A stretch of 64,000 bases of DNA, taken from positions 2,090,501 to 2,154,500 of the forward strand of contig CM043954.1 in the NCBI GenBank assembly GCA_014529385.2, read 5' to 3'. The notes under the pieces are model-generated. The model saw nothing but the letters and a program-made list of their open reading frames with translations. It made no database searches and had not been told where the DNA came from. The stretch's first letter is position 1; each line of letters starts with the position of its first letter. The translations under genes were made by a program, and so were the position numbers. This stretch comes from Adiantum capillus-veneris (Eukaryota; Streptophyta; Polypodiopsida; Polypodiales; Pteridaceae). Below, one piece after another: positions 1-12,497 of this stretch.

Positions 1-149
1 GGGATCATTGACCCAGCATAGCAGAGCAAAGCCCTCCTTGGGAAATTTGTGGTCAAAGGATTGCTTCCAAGGAAGGAGCCCTGGAAGGCGTTGCTGCTTC
101 ACCGGCTTCGAGCTCAAGTCCCTCAGGAGGCCCTTGGAGCCCTTCCATC

Positions 150-1690
150 AGGTGGATTTTTACAGAGATACGCAGAGTTGGTCCGAGCAAGATGTTGGAG
201 GATCGGTTTGCTGCAAGCTTGCTTAGGTCTTGGGAGCAATTGAGGAGTGGCCTGGAGTAGCATCATCCCACTTCCATAGAGGAGCACTTGAGGCAGCCCC
301 TTGTTTGGAACCCCATGGTCAGCACTCAGAGAGGCCACTTGGTTGGTAGTAGGCCTCATGTTTCTTCGGGTCCCATGGCAGAGGGTCTAGTTGGCGACTG
401 GCTTCAGTTTTCAGGATTGTCCACCGAGGAGGTTCAAAGGATCCAACTACGAGGCATGACGGGGGTGCAGAGCATGTGTCAAGATATTACAAAGGCTTTA
501 CCAGCTGATTGGCTCACCCCTCTAGAGGGAGTAGCTCCCAGATGGATGGGGGCCTTCACGCGACTAGAGGTTCTCATTGCAGTTCGTGCTTGCTCGTAGT
601 CCGTACCTCACATGTTTTTTGAGGTTGAGTGAGAGGGTCGCTTTCAGAGTCTCGGTAAAGGCTCCACAGGTTCAATGTCTTGCTTTTACAGGATATATCA
701 GTTGTAGGCATCTGTAGGCGGACTTCTGTCATATATCCTGACCCAGCAGATCTTGAGACCAGGCCACTGGCGGCTCTGGGCTTGGGAGAGCTGCCCTCTA
801 GTACGAGTGGAGTGGGGCCTTGGAGAATAGTTCTAGAGGGATCCCTTCTCTTAAGTCGATCATCCTGGGATCCCCTTTTCCCAGTATACAGTTCGATTCG
901 GCACCACATACTGGCAGCACGGAGAGAGGCTTGCCCTGCTGCAGCACTTCATTGGCAAGAGGAGGGTCTCACAACTGAGTTCTTGTCAGATTTTTAGGAG
1001 TGGTGGGACTGCAGGCAGCCAAGGAGAGTCACTTTGTTCCAATGGCTAGTCGCACACAGAGCTACAACAATTGGGAGCTGGCTAGTACACAATGGCTTCT
1101 CGGCAGCCTGTGCAGCTTGTGGTCATCCTTTGGAGAGTCAGCGTTAATGTCAGTGGGATTGCCCATGGCACAACAGGTTTGGCAGTACACTTGAGGTGCG
1201 GTAGCTTGGTCCACTCTCACGGACCGGGCGCTCCATTTTGAGTTGGCTTCCACCAGCAGGATGATAGTGATCCACGGGGGTTGACCTACACTCCAGCTTG
1301 CCACAGAGCTTACCCCCAAGAGTGGTGTAGTGAGAGAGGTGTGTTGGGAGCTTCGTCTGTGGTTTGACACTGTGGTTCATTTGGTAGGCCCACTACTTCC
1401 GCATCTTCGAGGCTCGTCCTATCCCACCGATAGAGACTGTTTGCGACTTCAGGCTGGAGCTGATTCACACTCTCAGGGTCAGTTTGAGAGACTTCAAAGC
1501 AGCTCCAACCACATGAGGGAGCGCAGAGAGGCTTACATGCGACTCTGGCGCCCATGGCCTTTCTTCACCATGATCCAGGGTGCGCTTAGATGGCACTACC
1601 GGCCCACCAGTGGCTTTTTCCTCCTCCCATTTTGTGATTTAGCCCTCATTGTACATATTTTGTTTACGCATTGGGAGAGTTTTCTAGTAG
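150..1690 (+). pseudogene. LINE 3' end fragment (zinc-binding RT tail)
   Basis: This is the decayed 3' end of a non-LTR retrotransposon ORF2. The clearest part is 1012-1190, which reads as the zinc-binding domain after the reverse transcriptase (zf-RVT): RRVTLFQWLVAHRA, then CAAC, then ESQR, a stop codon (1145-1147) where H would be expected, and CQWDC. Upstream (360-600) and downstream (1330-1690) stretches, rich in Trp and Arg, fit the poorly conserved flanks of this domain. Several frames and stops are needed, so nothing is translatable. The RT itself is absent and must lie left of the window or be lost. The family call rests on motif spacing only. Confidence 0.5.
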
Positions 1691-1734
1691 AGGTGGTTTG
1701 TAGCCCTATGGGCAATTTGATTAACCAACGAAAG

Positions 1735-3600
1735 GATCTTTTTCTTGGAAAAAAAAACAAAGAATGTCATCAATCCTCGGAAAGAGATTCTTGATTGCAA
1801 TTTTGTTTAGAGATCGGTGATCTATACACATTCAAAACGTGCCATTCTTCTTCTGCACTAGAAGAACTAGAGAGCAGTAGGGCGAAGTACTTGGTCGTAC
1901 GAGACCTTTCTCTAGAAGCTCGTTGACTTGCTTCAAAACTTTCTTTTGCAGAGCAAGACTTGCCCGGTAAGGGGGTTTGTTAGGAGGAGAGCTAACCGGT
2001 ATGAGATCAATGCGATGATCTTCCGGACATTCCGGAGGTAGCTTATCAGGAAGAGTTTCAGTGAAACACCCTTATACCTTTCAATAAATTGAAAACGTTT
2101 AATTTCAAGACTCAAGAGCGAACTCTCTTTAGACTTATCCTTTTCTTGTGCGAAAATCAAGCAGAAACGCACGTCTTTATTCCCTTTCTAATGGAGATAT
2201 GGCGTACAATTGGGAACAGCCAATCCCCAACATCATAAAAAAAAAATTAACTTTCTTGCCCTCGTGTTCAAAGGTGGGGGACTTTTCCACATAATCTGGG
2301 ACCGATTGGATGTAGAAGTGCCATGGCATACCCAAGATGACATTACATCCCGTGATGGGCTCCATCAAAATCATTTGTGGTCCTTGTACTCGCAAATCTG
2401 AAGATTGAGTTGTCCTTGCGCAGGAGTTGCATTGGTCGTCAACCCCTCAAATTCTGATCTGGATGTGACCGGAGTGCCTAGCTGTGTAGGTGTGAGGCTC
2501 AAGCGTTCTGCAGTATCAAGTGGGACAAAATTGTCTGTAGATCCCGATCGTAGAGGATCAATACTCTTTGGATATTTGGAGATCCCGAGCCTTTAAGAAG
2601 CTGACGCTTCCCTTTCTCCGTTTCAGTATACCCTTGTACATATCAGGAATAGGATTCAAGCTTGGTGGAGCGGGTTCCTTCTTCGCTTGTTCTTTCCTCC
2701 AAGATGCTTGCTCCTGCCGTTGCTGTCAAACAAGGCAGAATCGGGCTTCATATGTCCTTTCTCTCCACAGTAAAAACACTTTGCTTCTTCCTTGAAGGTT
2801 TGTACTTGCACGGGCGAGAGATATTTCAGCCGCTGACCGGTGCCCTTTGGCTTCTTAGATTAATCAGGGTCCTCAAGGCTTGCTTTCTGTCTTGGTTGCA
2901 ATGATCATCATATACAGCCCTTTGTCTTGCACCGTAGGTGCTTTGGTCCATCCTCCTGGGAGTTCCCATGCAGTATAGGTCTTCAACAATGATTGACGAC
3001 TCCCATCATCCTCTAAAGGGTACCATGGAGATACACCTTCATACTTTTTCGAAGCTACAGTAGAAGGCTTGCTTCGACCTTTCGCATCTTTTCCTCATCG
3101 GAAATCTTCGTGAATGGAATGACTTTTAGAAGAACCGACCAATACTTGTGAGCATAGGCCGTGGATTTCTCATGTTCCTTTTGAGCGAGCCAGTCCCATT
3201 CCTTCCATTTTCTAGAATCTTGGCCAACCACCAATTTCTTGTTCTTCTTGAGATACATCCCAACATGAGGCAAGTTGGATTTTTCGGTGAAGTTTCAATT
3301 CGCAAAGGCAACTTCAAATTGTCTGATGAAAGTCGGTGCCTTGGAGATATCTCTCCGTCGTGTGTAACTCTCAAACTTGGCGTCTTTGCCACCAGATTTG
3401 AAAACTCGCATCTTGTGGCTACGCTTGCGTTTGTCCTTTTTGAACTTGGGCTTCTCTTAGGGTTATGTAAAGTAGGCATTCTCCTCCTAGAAGAGGGTTT
3501 AGATACTATATGAGAATTAGAGGCAGTATAATTAGGAGAGTATGACGAGGAAGTGATAGAGACATCTTTACTCTTATTCAATAGAGAGAGTTCTTTTTCC
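1735..3600 (-). pseudogene. Ty3/gypsy gag-protease-RT fragment, degenerate
   Basis: Reading leftwards, the order is gag (about 3581-2900), a zinc knuckle (about 2780-2735), protease C-terminus (about 2395-2177) and the start of RT (1930-1735). The knuckle reads CFYCGEKGHMKPDS, with Ser in place of the last Cys. The protease end contains CNVILGMPWHFYIQ. The RT start reads RIDLIPVSSPPNKPPYR and then ELLEKGLVRPSTSPYCS and VQKKNGTF, the classic entry into gypsy RT. The element stops abruptly at about 1735 inside RT, just before palm motif A. Gag needs at least two frames, so this is a dead fragment. No LTR was identified. Confidence 0.75.
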
Positions 3601-6500
3601 TAGCCTTTGCTCTTGGTAAGCCAATTGTTCCCATCCAAAGATCCCTTGAATGGGCACGAACTGCCATTCCTTGTGATTGCATAGTCACAATTCTTGCATG
3701 GAACAAGGTGCAGAATAGGAAAAGGGCGAACAAGGGCCCCCAAAAAGGCCATTCTGTATGACTGTGAGTTTGGAATGAAGTCATTTGTAGGAAATCCAAT
3801 AAGAATCAGGAGCTCAAAATCCCACCAACTCTTGAGTTTAGTGGCATAGTCAGCTCTCTTTATTTCTTATGTACATTCACTACTTCTGCTTTAACTTGGC
3901 ATGTTGTTAGCCTTCATTTATGTTTGAAGAAATGGTGAAGGTAAAGTTACATCTTGTGAATTTTTCTTGTCTATTCTTTTGTTGTGTATTGCTTCATTCC
4001 AGGTTTACACTTTGTAAATTCTCACATAGTAGGAATTAAGAGTTTTGCTCTTTTGGCTCATGTATGTTTTATATGAATTTGCATGCTTTGAACTATCTTA
4101 ATTATAGCTCTTAGTAGGAATTAAGAGGTTGATCTCTTGTCTATGTAGTGTTTTTGAGTTTGCAGTCTTTGTACTATCTTTTCCTTGATGTGAATGGCTT
4201 TAGAGTGTACCACAAAATTTCATTCATGTGTGCTTTTTTTGTTTAGTTTACCCATCTCTATTGTCCAAGTCATTTTTAAGCAGTCATGGTTTTGTTGTTT
4301 TTAATTAAACAAATAAAATCAGTATTTAGTTAGTCTTTCTTCAATTTGTTTCTTTTTTGGGTTTCTATTTGGCTTCATTGTGTATTTGGTGGCAAGTGTT
4401 TCAGTTCCTGTTGCAGTTTTGAAGTCCATATTTTTGTGACCCAATGAAGGTATGTATAAGATAACGTAAGGAGTTTTTCCGTCCTAAAAATTCTCAAATA
4501 TTGTGGGAACTGGCCAGAAATGTTGGAAATGAGGCCAAACTTGTCAAAAACTGATCTACTCTGCCGCACTTGTGCCCCTTCTGCTTGTAGCAAAAGTTAC
4601 ACCCATTTTAGATCTTAACTGCATTGTTGAGTATATTGCACTGCTGTATTTTGATGGTGAGGAGGAGAGGATGCTGATTATTAAGTCTGCTTGTACTTGT
4701 AGACATGCAATAGAGAAGTCATGACACGAGTGCAGATCCAACTTCCAGGATTACATAATGTGCTGAACTCTTTAGCGGTGTGTATGCTTTTCTATGTGAC
4801 AATAAAAATATCTTTTGATCTCTAGAGGAACTTTCTATCGTTTCCTTAGTTTGTAAACGCTTTTGATTATAAAAGAAATCCACCTTTAAAAAATGCAGGT
4901 TGGTTCTTAACATTAAGCACAACCAGGAGTTGTGACCACTCGTGTCTTGTGGCTATGCATAGAAGTTAAATGTATTAATAGGCATGAGTCCTGGTTGTGA
5001 CCACTCATGTGTCTTGTGGCTATGCATGTTTAGAAGTCAAATGTATCAATAGGCATGTAGCTGCTGGTGAAACCTACCACTTACCCTTAAAGGCTATTAG
5101 AGAACTTTTTCTGCATAGCCACAAGCTCTCAAAAAGGAGGCTGCTTGCACTCTTGCCCGGCTGCCACCATTGAGGGGGCCATCGGTTGATCTGAGTCAGG
5201 GCCAAGTTCCAACAGATCCCCTCAGCGGATGTCATTGACGCAAACTGAATGTGGAAAAGGAAACTTTGGTTAAGCAATCCCATGTACTAAGCTTGAGCTT
5301 ATGGTGGGTAAAGGCGGTGAGGCACCATAGAGGAGAAGAGGGAGAGAATCAGATAGTGCACATGAAAAGAGAGAGCTTTCATTTAAGTTTTTAGCCTTTA
5401 AGTAGGCATTAGAAATTGCTAACACATAGTGGGCGCCCAAGGTTAGGCTGACCCCAAACTACCGCCCCCTTCAGCGGAACTTGGGGCTTTGAACGTGTCA
5501 CTCATATGTTTTACATTTTGACTTGATGGGATCTCTTGGATTTGTCTTGACGGTTCTCTCTGGATTTGACACATCACGGCTCCGATTATACATCGTTTCA
5601 ATTGAGAGGATTGCACATACGGTTCTCTTGGATGCATCGATCACACAAATAAGTACTCAGATGAATGGAGGGAAGGTCTTACCTCCGGCCTTCGTTTTCT
5701 TTTGTCGGGGCAGTGTCTAGTCCCTTTACATGGTTGATGAATATCAATGTATTGACACAGGACGAATGTGGGGTTTGGCCGAGTATCAGTTAACATATCA
5801 AAATCATGGCAGCAATCATGAGAGTCATTTTGGTTTGACATACATATCATCTTGTTTGGCCTATGAACAATGCAACGACCGTCAATATGCATTTGACTTA
5901 TGCAATTGTTTTACTGTGGGAACAGCTTCAAAATCTCATTCATTGATAATATGTGATGTCCCTACTGGACTATAAAGCAATAGATATCGTGCTTGCCTCG
6001 CGCTTCCAGCTGCCAGCGTTCAGAGTTGGGGAGACTGACGTCACCGCTGAGACTGCCATGGCTGCTGTTGCTTGTGCGCCTCCAATTTGGACTGCAATCT
6101 GGATGTAGCTTGGGCTGCCCCTTGTAGTAGCTTTGCAAGCTTGTTGCGCTGCTGGAAAGCGCACCCCCCTACCCCCCCCGGACCCCACCCCCGAGTTCCA
6201 TAGCCCCTCATGAGCCTTGCACCTTGCTGTGTCGCATGACAGTCCTGGTTGTCCTTTAATTTTGTTGATGAATTTGTTGCAGCTTGCCTTTGGTTGTAGC
6301 CGGGTTGGCACTCAGTATTTGCTGACTGTTAACAGGTATTGTGTGTGTGCGCAACTTGATGATGGTCGAACACTGCTCTGCTTATACGAGGCAACACCTG
6401 GCTACCAAATGAATCCAGTCGATACTATTGTGCTCATGCACCATTTAATGCTTGAAATAAAGCACCGCTTTTTACTTCAGCTTCCCAACTTGTACTTGGT
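3601..6500. other. Intergenic stretch, no gene recognised
   Basis: AT-rich DNA without a convincing reading frame. Short open frames exist on both strands but overlap each other and show no motif I recognise. It contains one tandem duplication, annotated separately. Confidence 0.5.
4924..5057. repeat. Tandem duplication, two units of about 65-71 bp
   Basis: Unit 1 (4924-4986) and unit 2 (4987-5057) share GTGACCACTC, TCTTGTGGCTATGCAT, AGAAGT and AATAGGCATG in the same order. Unit 2 has small insertions (for example TGTTT after GCAT). Confidence 0.85.
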
Positions 6501-6538
6501 TTGAAGAATTACTGTTGTCACAAGCCCAAATCGGACAG

Positions 6539-6550
6539 GCTCTGATACCA
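6539..6550 (-). other. LTR-retrotransposon primer-binding site (orphan)
   Basis: The reverse complement is TGGTATCAGAGC, the standard initiator-Met tRNA primer-binding site of plant LTR retrotransposons. It would belong to a minus-strand element whose 5' LTR lies to the right and whose gag lies to the left. No matching LTR pair was found. The gypsy gag at 2900-3581 is on the right strand but 3 kb away, so linkage is unproven. Confidence 0.5.
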
Positions 6551-7740
6551 TTTACTGACCCCCAACACCATGAACTCAATGTGTACTACGAACATCCATC
6601 CTTGAGAATAGGTAGCTGGATCTCCTCTATGAGTTTGCCGCAACCACCTTCACCAAGGGGGATACGTGTGACCTTGTGGACCACTGAAGCTTTTGTTTGA
6701 GATGCCTTGAGAAAGTGCTGACTATTTTGTCCAACAAGGCCTATAGAGCATGCCAAAACTTAAACTAATCCTGCAGAGATTGTGTGAGTCTTTATAGAGG
6801 GCTTTCCTACCTATGACATATTACACCTGGCCATCGCTACAGGATGGAGCTGATTAGGGTTGCATTCTCATGCTGTTGTATTTTCCCAGGCACATAGACA
6901 TGCATTGGGCACTATGAGGCTAGATGTCATACTAGAATCTACAGCCCTATTGTACCGCCCTACATAAGTACTTATGTATATCCCCCATGCTTATCCACAG
7001 CTACAACCACATTGTAGTGGTCACTTTTTGCTTTATTTTATCACTATGAATCCGGATGACACATACATTTTGTCCAAATGTTTTGTCTCATAGGCTAGTC
7101 TTTATAGCCTCTAGCCTTCTAGGACATGTGATAAATATATATCTCTGTCATCATTGTAATCATAGGTGTTCTAAGTCATAAGAGCCTTTCAAAGCCCGAC
7201 TCGAAATTTCACGTGACACATCCCAACCCTATGTGTCCGTGGACAAGCTACACCACAGCAGGGTTTAGTCAGTTCAGTCAAGTCTAGATTAGCAATGATC
7301 TGGCACTTTTGTGAGTCTATTCGTAGACCGTGCATGCCCAGTCACTTAGCATAGATGCATATCCTCCGGTTGCACACAGCATGATCATCGGAATTCCCAT
7401 CAGAATCCATTAGCATCAGTTAGGGGAATTTTCCAGTGCATTTAGCCTATTTTCCTATTTTTGGTTATTTTCACTTATTATTTTTTAGTGACTTTCCAAC
7501 AAAAGTAGGTAGGGCAATTTTGCTAAGTTAATATATAAGCAAACCCAAGTTAGCACTTTCTGGCAGAAGAGGCAGCAGGAGCTTCCCGCTCAACAGGCAA
7601 CTTCTCAGCAGTACCCCCCCTCAGCACCCCCATTAGTTAGCGTCGCCACCATCTCCCCTGATCTGGCGTTTCCTCCCACAACATTCAGCCATCGCCATTA
7701 GGACCCATCCCTTGGCGTTTCCCCCTACAGCCCAGCATCG

Positions 7741-7925
7741 CCATCACACCTTATATGCTGGCGTTTTTGTCCCTGCCTTTCAGCGTTTTTTCAGCAACCA
7801 CTAACGCTAGGACTGCTGCCATGCCAGCGTTTTTCAGCATCAAATAGACCTGCTGTCCAGCGTTTTTCAGCATAGGATATTGACCTAAAAACGCAGCCAA
7901 AGAAGTACCATAGTTCAGCGTTTTC
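7741..7925. repeat. Dispersed CAGCGTTTTTCAGCA-type short repeats
   Basis: The motif GCGTTTTT followed by CAGCA recurs at irregular spacing (about 7753, 7783, 7828, 7859 and 7917), with an inverted relative near 7888. The flanking 7030-8350 has no recognised gene. It may be part of an unidentified retroelement leader. Confidence 0.45.
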
Positions 7926-8385
7926 ACCTTCAGCAGGAACCCCGACAAGAGCAGTCATTTTCAGCCATGAAAACAGCAAGGAAACAGTCATTTTCAGCCC
8001 CGAAACAGTCCAAGAAATTCAGTAAATAGAAGATCCCAGATTTCAGCCACCAAGTCGTCGTCGTCATCACCAGCATAGTGCCATTGCATCAGCCCATTGC
8101 ATACGCATTGTACACCTTTGTGCAATCAAGTAGACCACTCTCGCCGACGAGAGTGGGGCCTTCGGAGGAGGGTTTTACAACCTCTCGGGTGTCGTATCTC
8201 TTCTCTCTCCTTCTCTCAGTCTCATTCACTTGCACGCACAATCCACTCACTTTGTTCGTGATCATAGCACTCTCCATAAGACGGAAAGCTCTCTCTTTCC
8301 CTAAGAACTAAAAGGAACCTTGAGCAATAAAGATCGCTAATCTTGAGAAAATACAACATTCATTCGGCTGCACCTTACACGAAAA

Positions 8386-9187
8386 CTAAGACGACATGAT
8401 AAGCATGTAACATGATAAGGACTGGTGAACATGATAGGTTGATCCATCCCCACCTGCACAAAATATAAAGTCACCCACCTCGTTTATGTATAGTGGAATG
8501 GTGTTGGGAGAGTGGAGACCCTTGCTTAACACCAATGGTTCTAGCAATGGTGTATGACATCCCTCATGGGCATTAAACCTTGTGAAATGCATGCTCATAC
8601 AAAGCATAGATACCCTAGGTCATCTTTGATGGTATGCCAAGTGACTATAGGTGTTGGAATAGCCTCTTTCGTTGTGCTTCATCAACGGCTTTGCGTAAAT
8701 CCACAAAGCACCGATACAACTTCTTTTGCACCCTATTAATCAATCAAACATGTTATAGTAAAGACATGGTCTATAGTAGAGAAGGCTTTCTAGCAGCCCA
8801 CCTATCTTGGTTTCTACAAGCCCTCTCGCTTGGCATACAAACTTGGTTCTCCCTCAAGCACTACCCATAGAGTTTGGCCAAGATATGGCAAACAGTGTAG
8901 TTTCTGGGTTTGATCATACCTCTCGCTTTGTGGATTGGCACAATGGTTTTCATCTTCCCCTCAGTAGGAAGACTCTCAACCAAAGCCCTGTTGAACAGGT
9001 GAGCAAAAAAACGAGATAGTGGATCAACAGCATTGTTAAGGAGCTCACATTGTAGGCGTGTGTGATCCATTGCGCATGTGTGTTGTAGCCAGCAGATAAC
9101 TATATGTATCATGGATATTGTAGAAATGCTAACCATAGTGCTTGCAGTATACGTGGATGCTACACACATGATACAAGCTCTTGGCAT
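8386..9187 (-). pseudogene. LINE reverse transcriptase fragment
   Basis: Reading leftwards from 9187, the sequence encodes NRALVESLPTEGKMKTIVPI and then NYTVCHILAKLYG, the fingers entry of a LINE RT. Palm motif A follows near 8690, reading RCFVDLRKAVDEAQRKRLFQ. The post-motif-B segment LYINEVGDFI lies at about 8500-8480. These motifs match the intact LINE at 35092-38484 in order. Frame changes and missing pieces, including the catalytic YADD, make this a dead 5'- and 3'-truncated copy. Confidence 0.7.
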
Positions 9188-9639
9188 ATGTATGCCAGAT
9201 CTGTAGATCCTTAATTGGTGGTGGTGTCGTGAATTGTTTTGAAGTGGTGAGTTCGAGTTAAAGGTTTATTCATGAAGGTACTTCGTGTCATAAAGTACAG
9301 GTAAAGTTAAACAACGTATAGATCAGGTGAAAGCCAAAGTTTATTGCCCTATAGTAAGGCTATAGGCCAGTTTCATGGTTCCGTTGTTGGGACAACATCA
9401 TATTTCCTCAAGAAGTGAGCCTTAGTCGGTTTCTAGCAAAGACTCAAAGCACAAGTATGTGGAATTCCATTATGGTTGACAAGGCAGATGACACTAGAGA
9501 AGAGGGGTTCCTCTTCACAAGACAGACAGCTATTCCTCTAGTGTATGAGGTTGGCAAAAGTTCATGTGGCCACCACTGTCTGTACCTTTGATTGATGTGA
9601 ATGCGCCACAAGCTCAAGGGATAATGATTGGACAACTAG

Positions 9640-10470
9640 ATGAGGATGCGTTGAGGACATAGTTAGTAGTTGCTGTGAATGTGTTTACTCGGTTGATGCA
9701 GAATTCCAAGTTTATGGAGTTCCTGTGAGCTCTAGTAGTGTCAGAGCAAGCAAGGCACCTTTCTCATCCAGTAGAGCACATTGCGGCTCAAGGGAAAGTC
9801 CCAAATGTGACCCAACAAGACAGGGAGCATTCGCATGTTGCGGAGTCACTTGAGGCTCCAAGGAAAACTTTTAATGCCCATAAATAGGTGGCTAGGATGC
9901 CAATCTCTCAGGCTATTTCAGCTTAGCCAATCACCTTTGAGCGTCCAAGTGTTGGTCTAAATGGATAGGGAACTACTGTCCAGGCTATGCATCAAGTATT
10001 TCCACCACCCCATGGTACATCCCCGGTATTTTGGAGGTGGATCTGCCGGTATTTTGGAGGTGGATCTGTATTTCAGAGCATGGCTGGTTATGCGTCTGGA
10101 AATCAGCAGTACATGCCAGGAACAATGTTTGGGGGTATGTAAGGTGTGATGCCAAATCCCATGTATGGTAATATTCGCTTACAATGAGGGTTTCAGTGAA
10201 TTCAGGGCCATTTGGGGTGCCTCATGGAAATTTTGGTATGGCTGGTTTTTCCAATTAGTAGGCAAATATGGCATCAGGAAGCCAGAATGCTAATGGACAA
10301 GGAGCACAGATGATCCTAAGCATTGTACCCATGTTGCAGACACTTCTCAAGTTGACTGTGCTTGACCAGCCGAAACCATACTAAGAAGGTGGTGCAGCTA
10401 TGAAGTTTGACACTTTCAGTGGTTTTGAAGAAGGCTCTTACCTTCCTCCAACTTTACAGGCATGTTGCCG
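9640..10470 (+). pseudogene. Retrotransposon gag-like fragment, degenerate
   Basis: Broken frames give a Gly/Met/Asn-rich segment (SMAGYASGNQQYMPGTMF, NMASGSQNANGQ). This is followed by EGGAAMKFDTFSGFEEG and KKALTFLQL, which resembles the start of the capsid region of gypsy gag proteins. No zinc knuckle or protease follows before a LINE fragment begins on the other strand. The assignment rests on composition and this one short match. Confidence 0.4.
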
Positions 10471-10879
10471 TTCCCTGTTCCCAGTTCCGATTTTCCGTTA
10501 CGGGTAACTATACTCCGAGCCCACCATCCGACTTGTGCTGTGGCTTGCGGAACAAAATGAGCCTTGCAGCAGAGGTGGAATGCCTCTAGGCCACCACTGT
10601 TGTCTGCAAGATCATTGGCAGTTGACCAAGCTGAGGCGAAGTACACAGCCTCCTTCAGGCCCGCCTCCTAGCAAAGGTGGGAAAGATCATCGACATACAG
10701 GTTCTCAGGCGAGGATACTACCAGATCTAGTTTGAGACTCCCACTGGACTACCATCAAGTTCATGGTTGCCTCATGCGCTTCCTGAACATCTATGTTAGC
10801 CCCTTTTGCACAGCTGCACATGCACTCTACTTGTGACCATCTCATAATGTGCCAAGATACCCCATGAAATCTCAATCAG

Positions 10880-12330
10880 GACACCCAAATCATAAGGTCT
10901 ATACTATATCAAAAGCTTTGTGGAAATTCACAAAGCAGCAATAGATATGGCATTGATGTGCTCAATCCTCCTCGATGATAGCTCAAAGTGTAACTATATG
11001 ATCAAGTGTAGAGAACCTTCTCCTAAATCCAGCCTGTTCTCGTGCTCGGACACCCTCTCTCTCCACCAGAAGACTCAGGTCATGCTCAATTACAGAAGCA
11101 TAAAGCTCTGCCAATGTGTGGTCTATCACAATAGTACAATAGTTATTAGGGAGCATAGGATCCCGAGATTTCAATATCAGCACATTAGTGCTAGTGCTCT
11201 AGCTCTCAGGAAAGCCTTTCCATATGTGTGCCAACAAAGGTGCCAATGTATCTTGAGCATGACATAAATGCTCAGTACCTAGACCATCATGATCATGTGA
11301 TTTGCACTGTATAATGACAAGTTACATACTGTGTCCATGTGTCTGCAAAAGTAAACGGTGTAGGTGCTCGCTTTTCTTGAAAGAGTTTCCATACCTCTCT
11401 AGAATCCTGGCTCAAGAATAGCTGGTGCTACTCCTCAAGCCAAGCTAGATATGCTCTCTTCTATCATCTTACAAGGCGTGGAAAGGTAATCTGTTCCTGT
11501 CAGTGTGCAGTGTCCCTTGTCGCTACCTCTCTTTGTAAACTGGCTCGTCTCTCACCACTCGTCATCCTATCAGCTATTCTTAGGCATAGTGCGACTACCA
11601 TGTCTCGCTGTACCACCAGAGTGGAAAGGCTGTAGCTGTAGTTTTATGAAGAGTGTCTGTAAGCTGGTGTGTAAGCTCTATCAAAGCTTCTCTGTCTCAA
11701 ACTTTAGTTAGAACTGTCTTTTTAGGAGCAAGATCCTTTAAGCTAGACGGAAGTAGTAGTGTCTTGCCTCTTTGGCCTTTGTTGGAAATGCTTATCCCGA
11801 ATCCCATCTCACTAGTATGACCTACAATTAAAGTTCTAACCCAGTTGCATGAAGGTGTGACAAGTTAGGAACCTGATCCTTTTTTAATATAGGTGTTTCC
11901 TCCTCTCCATGTCCACACCTCCTCCATTAAATGATGACGTGCGAGTCGGTTGTGAGACCTATTTTACCTGAGGAGTCCTGCTGAGTTATGTGCCTTCTCC
12001 ATTATTCAAGCATGTCTCATCAGCTCAAACAGCCCCACCTTCTGCCCTGTTGTCATTTTGTCGCACGAAAATAAGCAGGTACAAACTGTGGATTAGAGTA
12101 TGCTTGTATGGGTTTGTGTATATCGATCATAGTCAGCAAAACCTGGAAATAGAACTGGAACTGATAGTGGTCTCTAGAATGCGTATATGGACTTAAGTTA
12201 GGGAAACGGCAGTCTCCTGTAACTATGTCATTGATGAAGGTGGCTCTATCTTCATACCTACCCACCTTACGCAAGAGGGCAGTCAATAGCTCTTGATACC
12301 AGAGCAAGAAGTTGATGAGGGCCACAGTTT
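10880..12330 (-). pseudogene. LINE endonuclease-RT fragment
   Basis: Reading leftwards, 12290-12053 resembles the middle of an APE-type endonuclease (LRKVGRYEDRATFIND). The segment 11183-10983 reads VLILKSRDPMLPNNYCTI, ELYASVIEHDL and EQAGFRRRFSTLDHIVTL. At about 10935-10895 the frame gives YCCFVNFHKAFDIV, which is RT palm motif A. The spacing from the endonuclease motif to the RT entry (about 1.1 kb) equals that in the intact LINE at 35092-38484, so this is one colinear copy of the same general family. It is truncated just after motif A. It lies antisense and immediately upstream of the first visible MurC exon. Confidence 0.65.
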
Positions 12331-12497
12331 CTATCTAGATTTCTCCTGCCGGGATACACTAAGGCAATGGTGCAAGTTGTCACGATCTTGTTTGTGTTAT
12401 AGTGACATGAAAACGAGAACTTGTACTTTTATGTGGCTCTCTGAACTGCATAATTTAAAGAGATAAGACACCATTCTAACTTCCTTCAGGTGATTAG

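Noticed and set aside
6217-6504. Plus-strand open frame as a missing MurC exon
   Set aside because: It contains no P-loop, Asp-Glu or HN-type MurC motif and no convincing splice sites.
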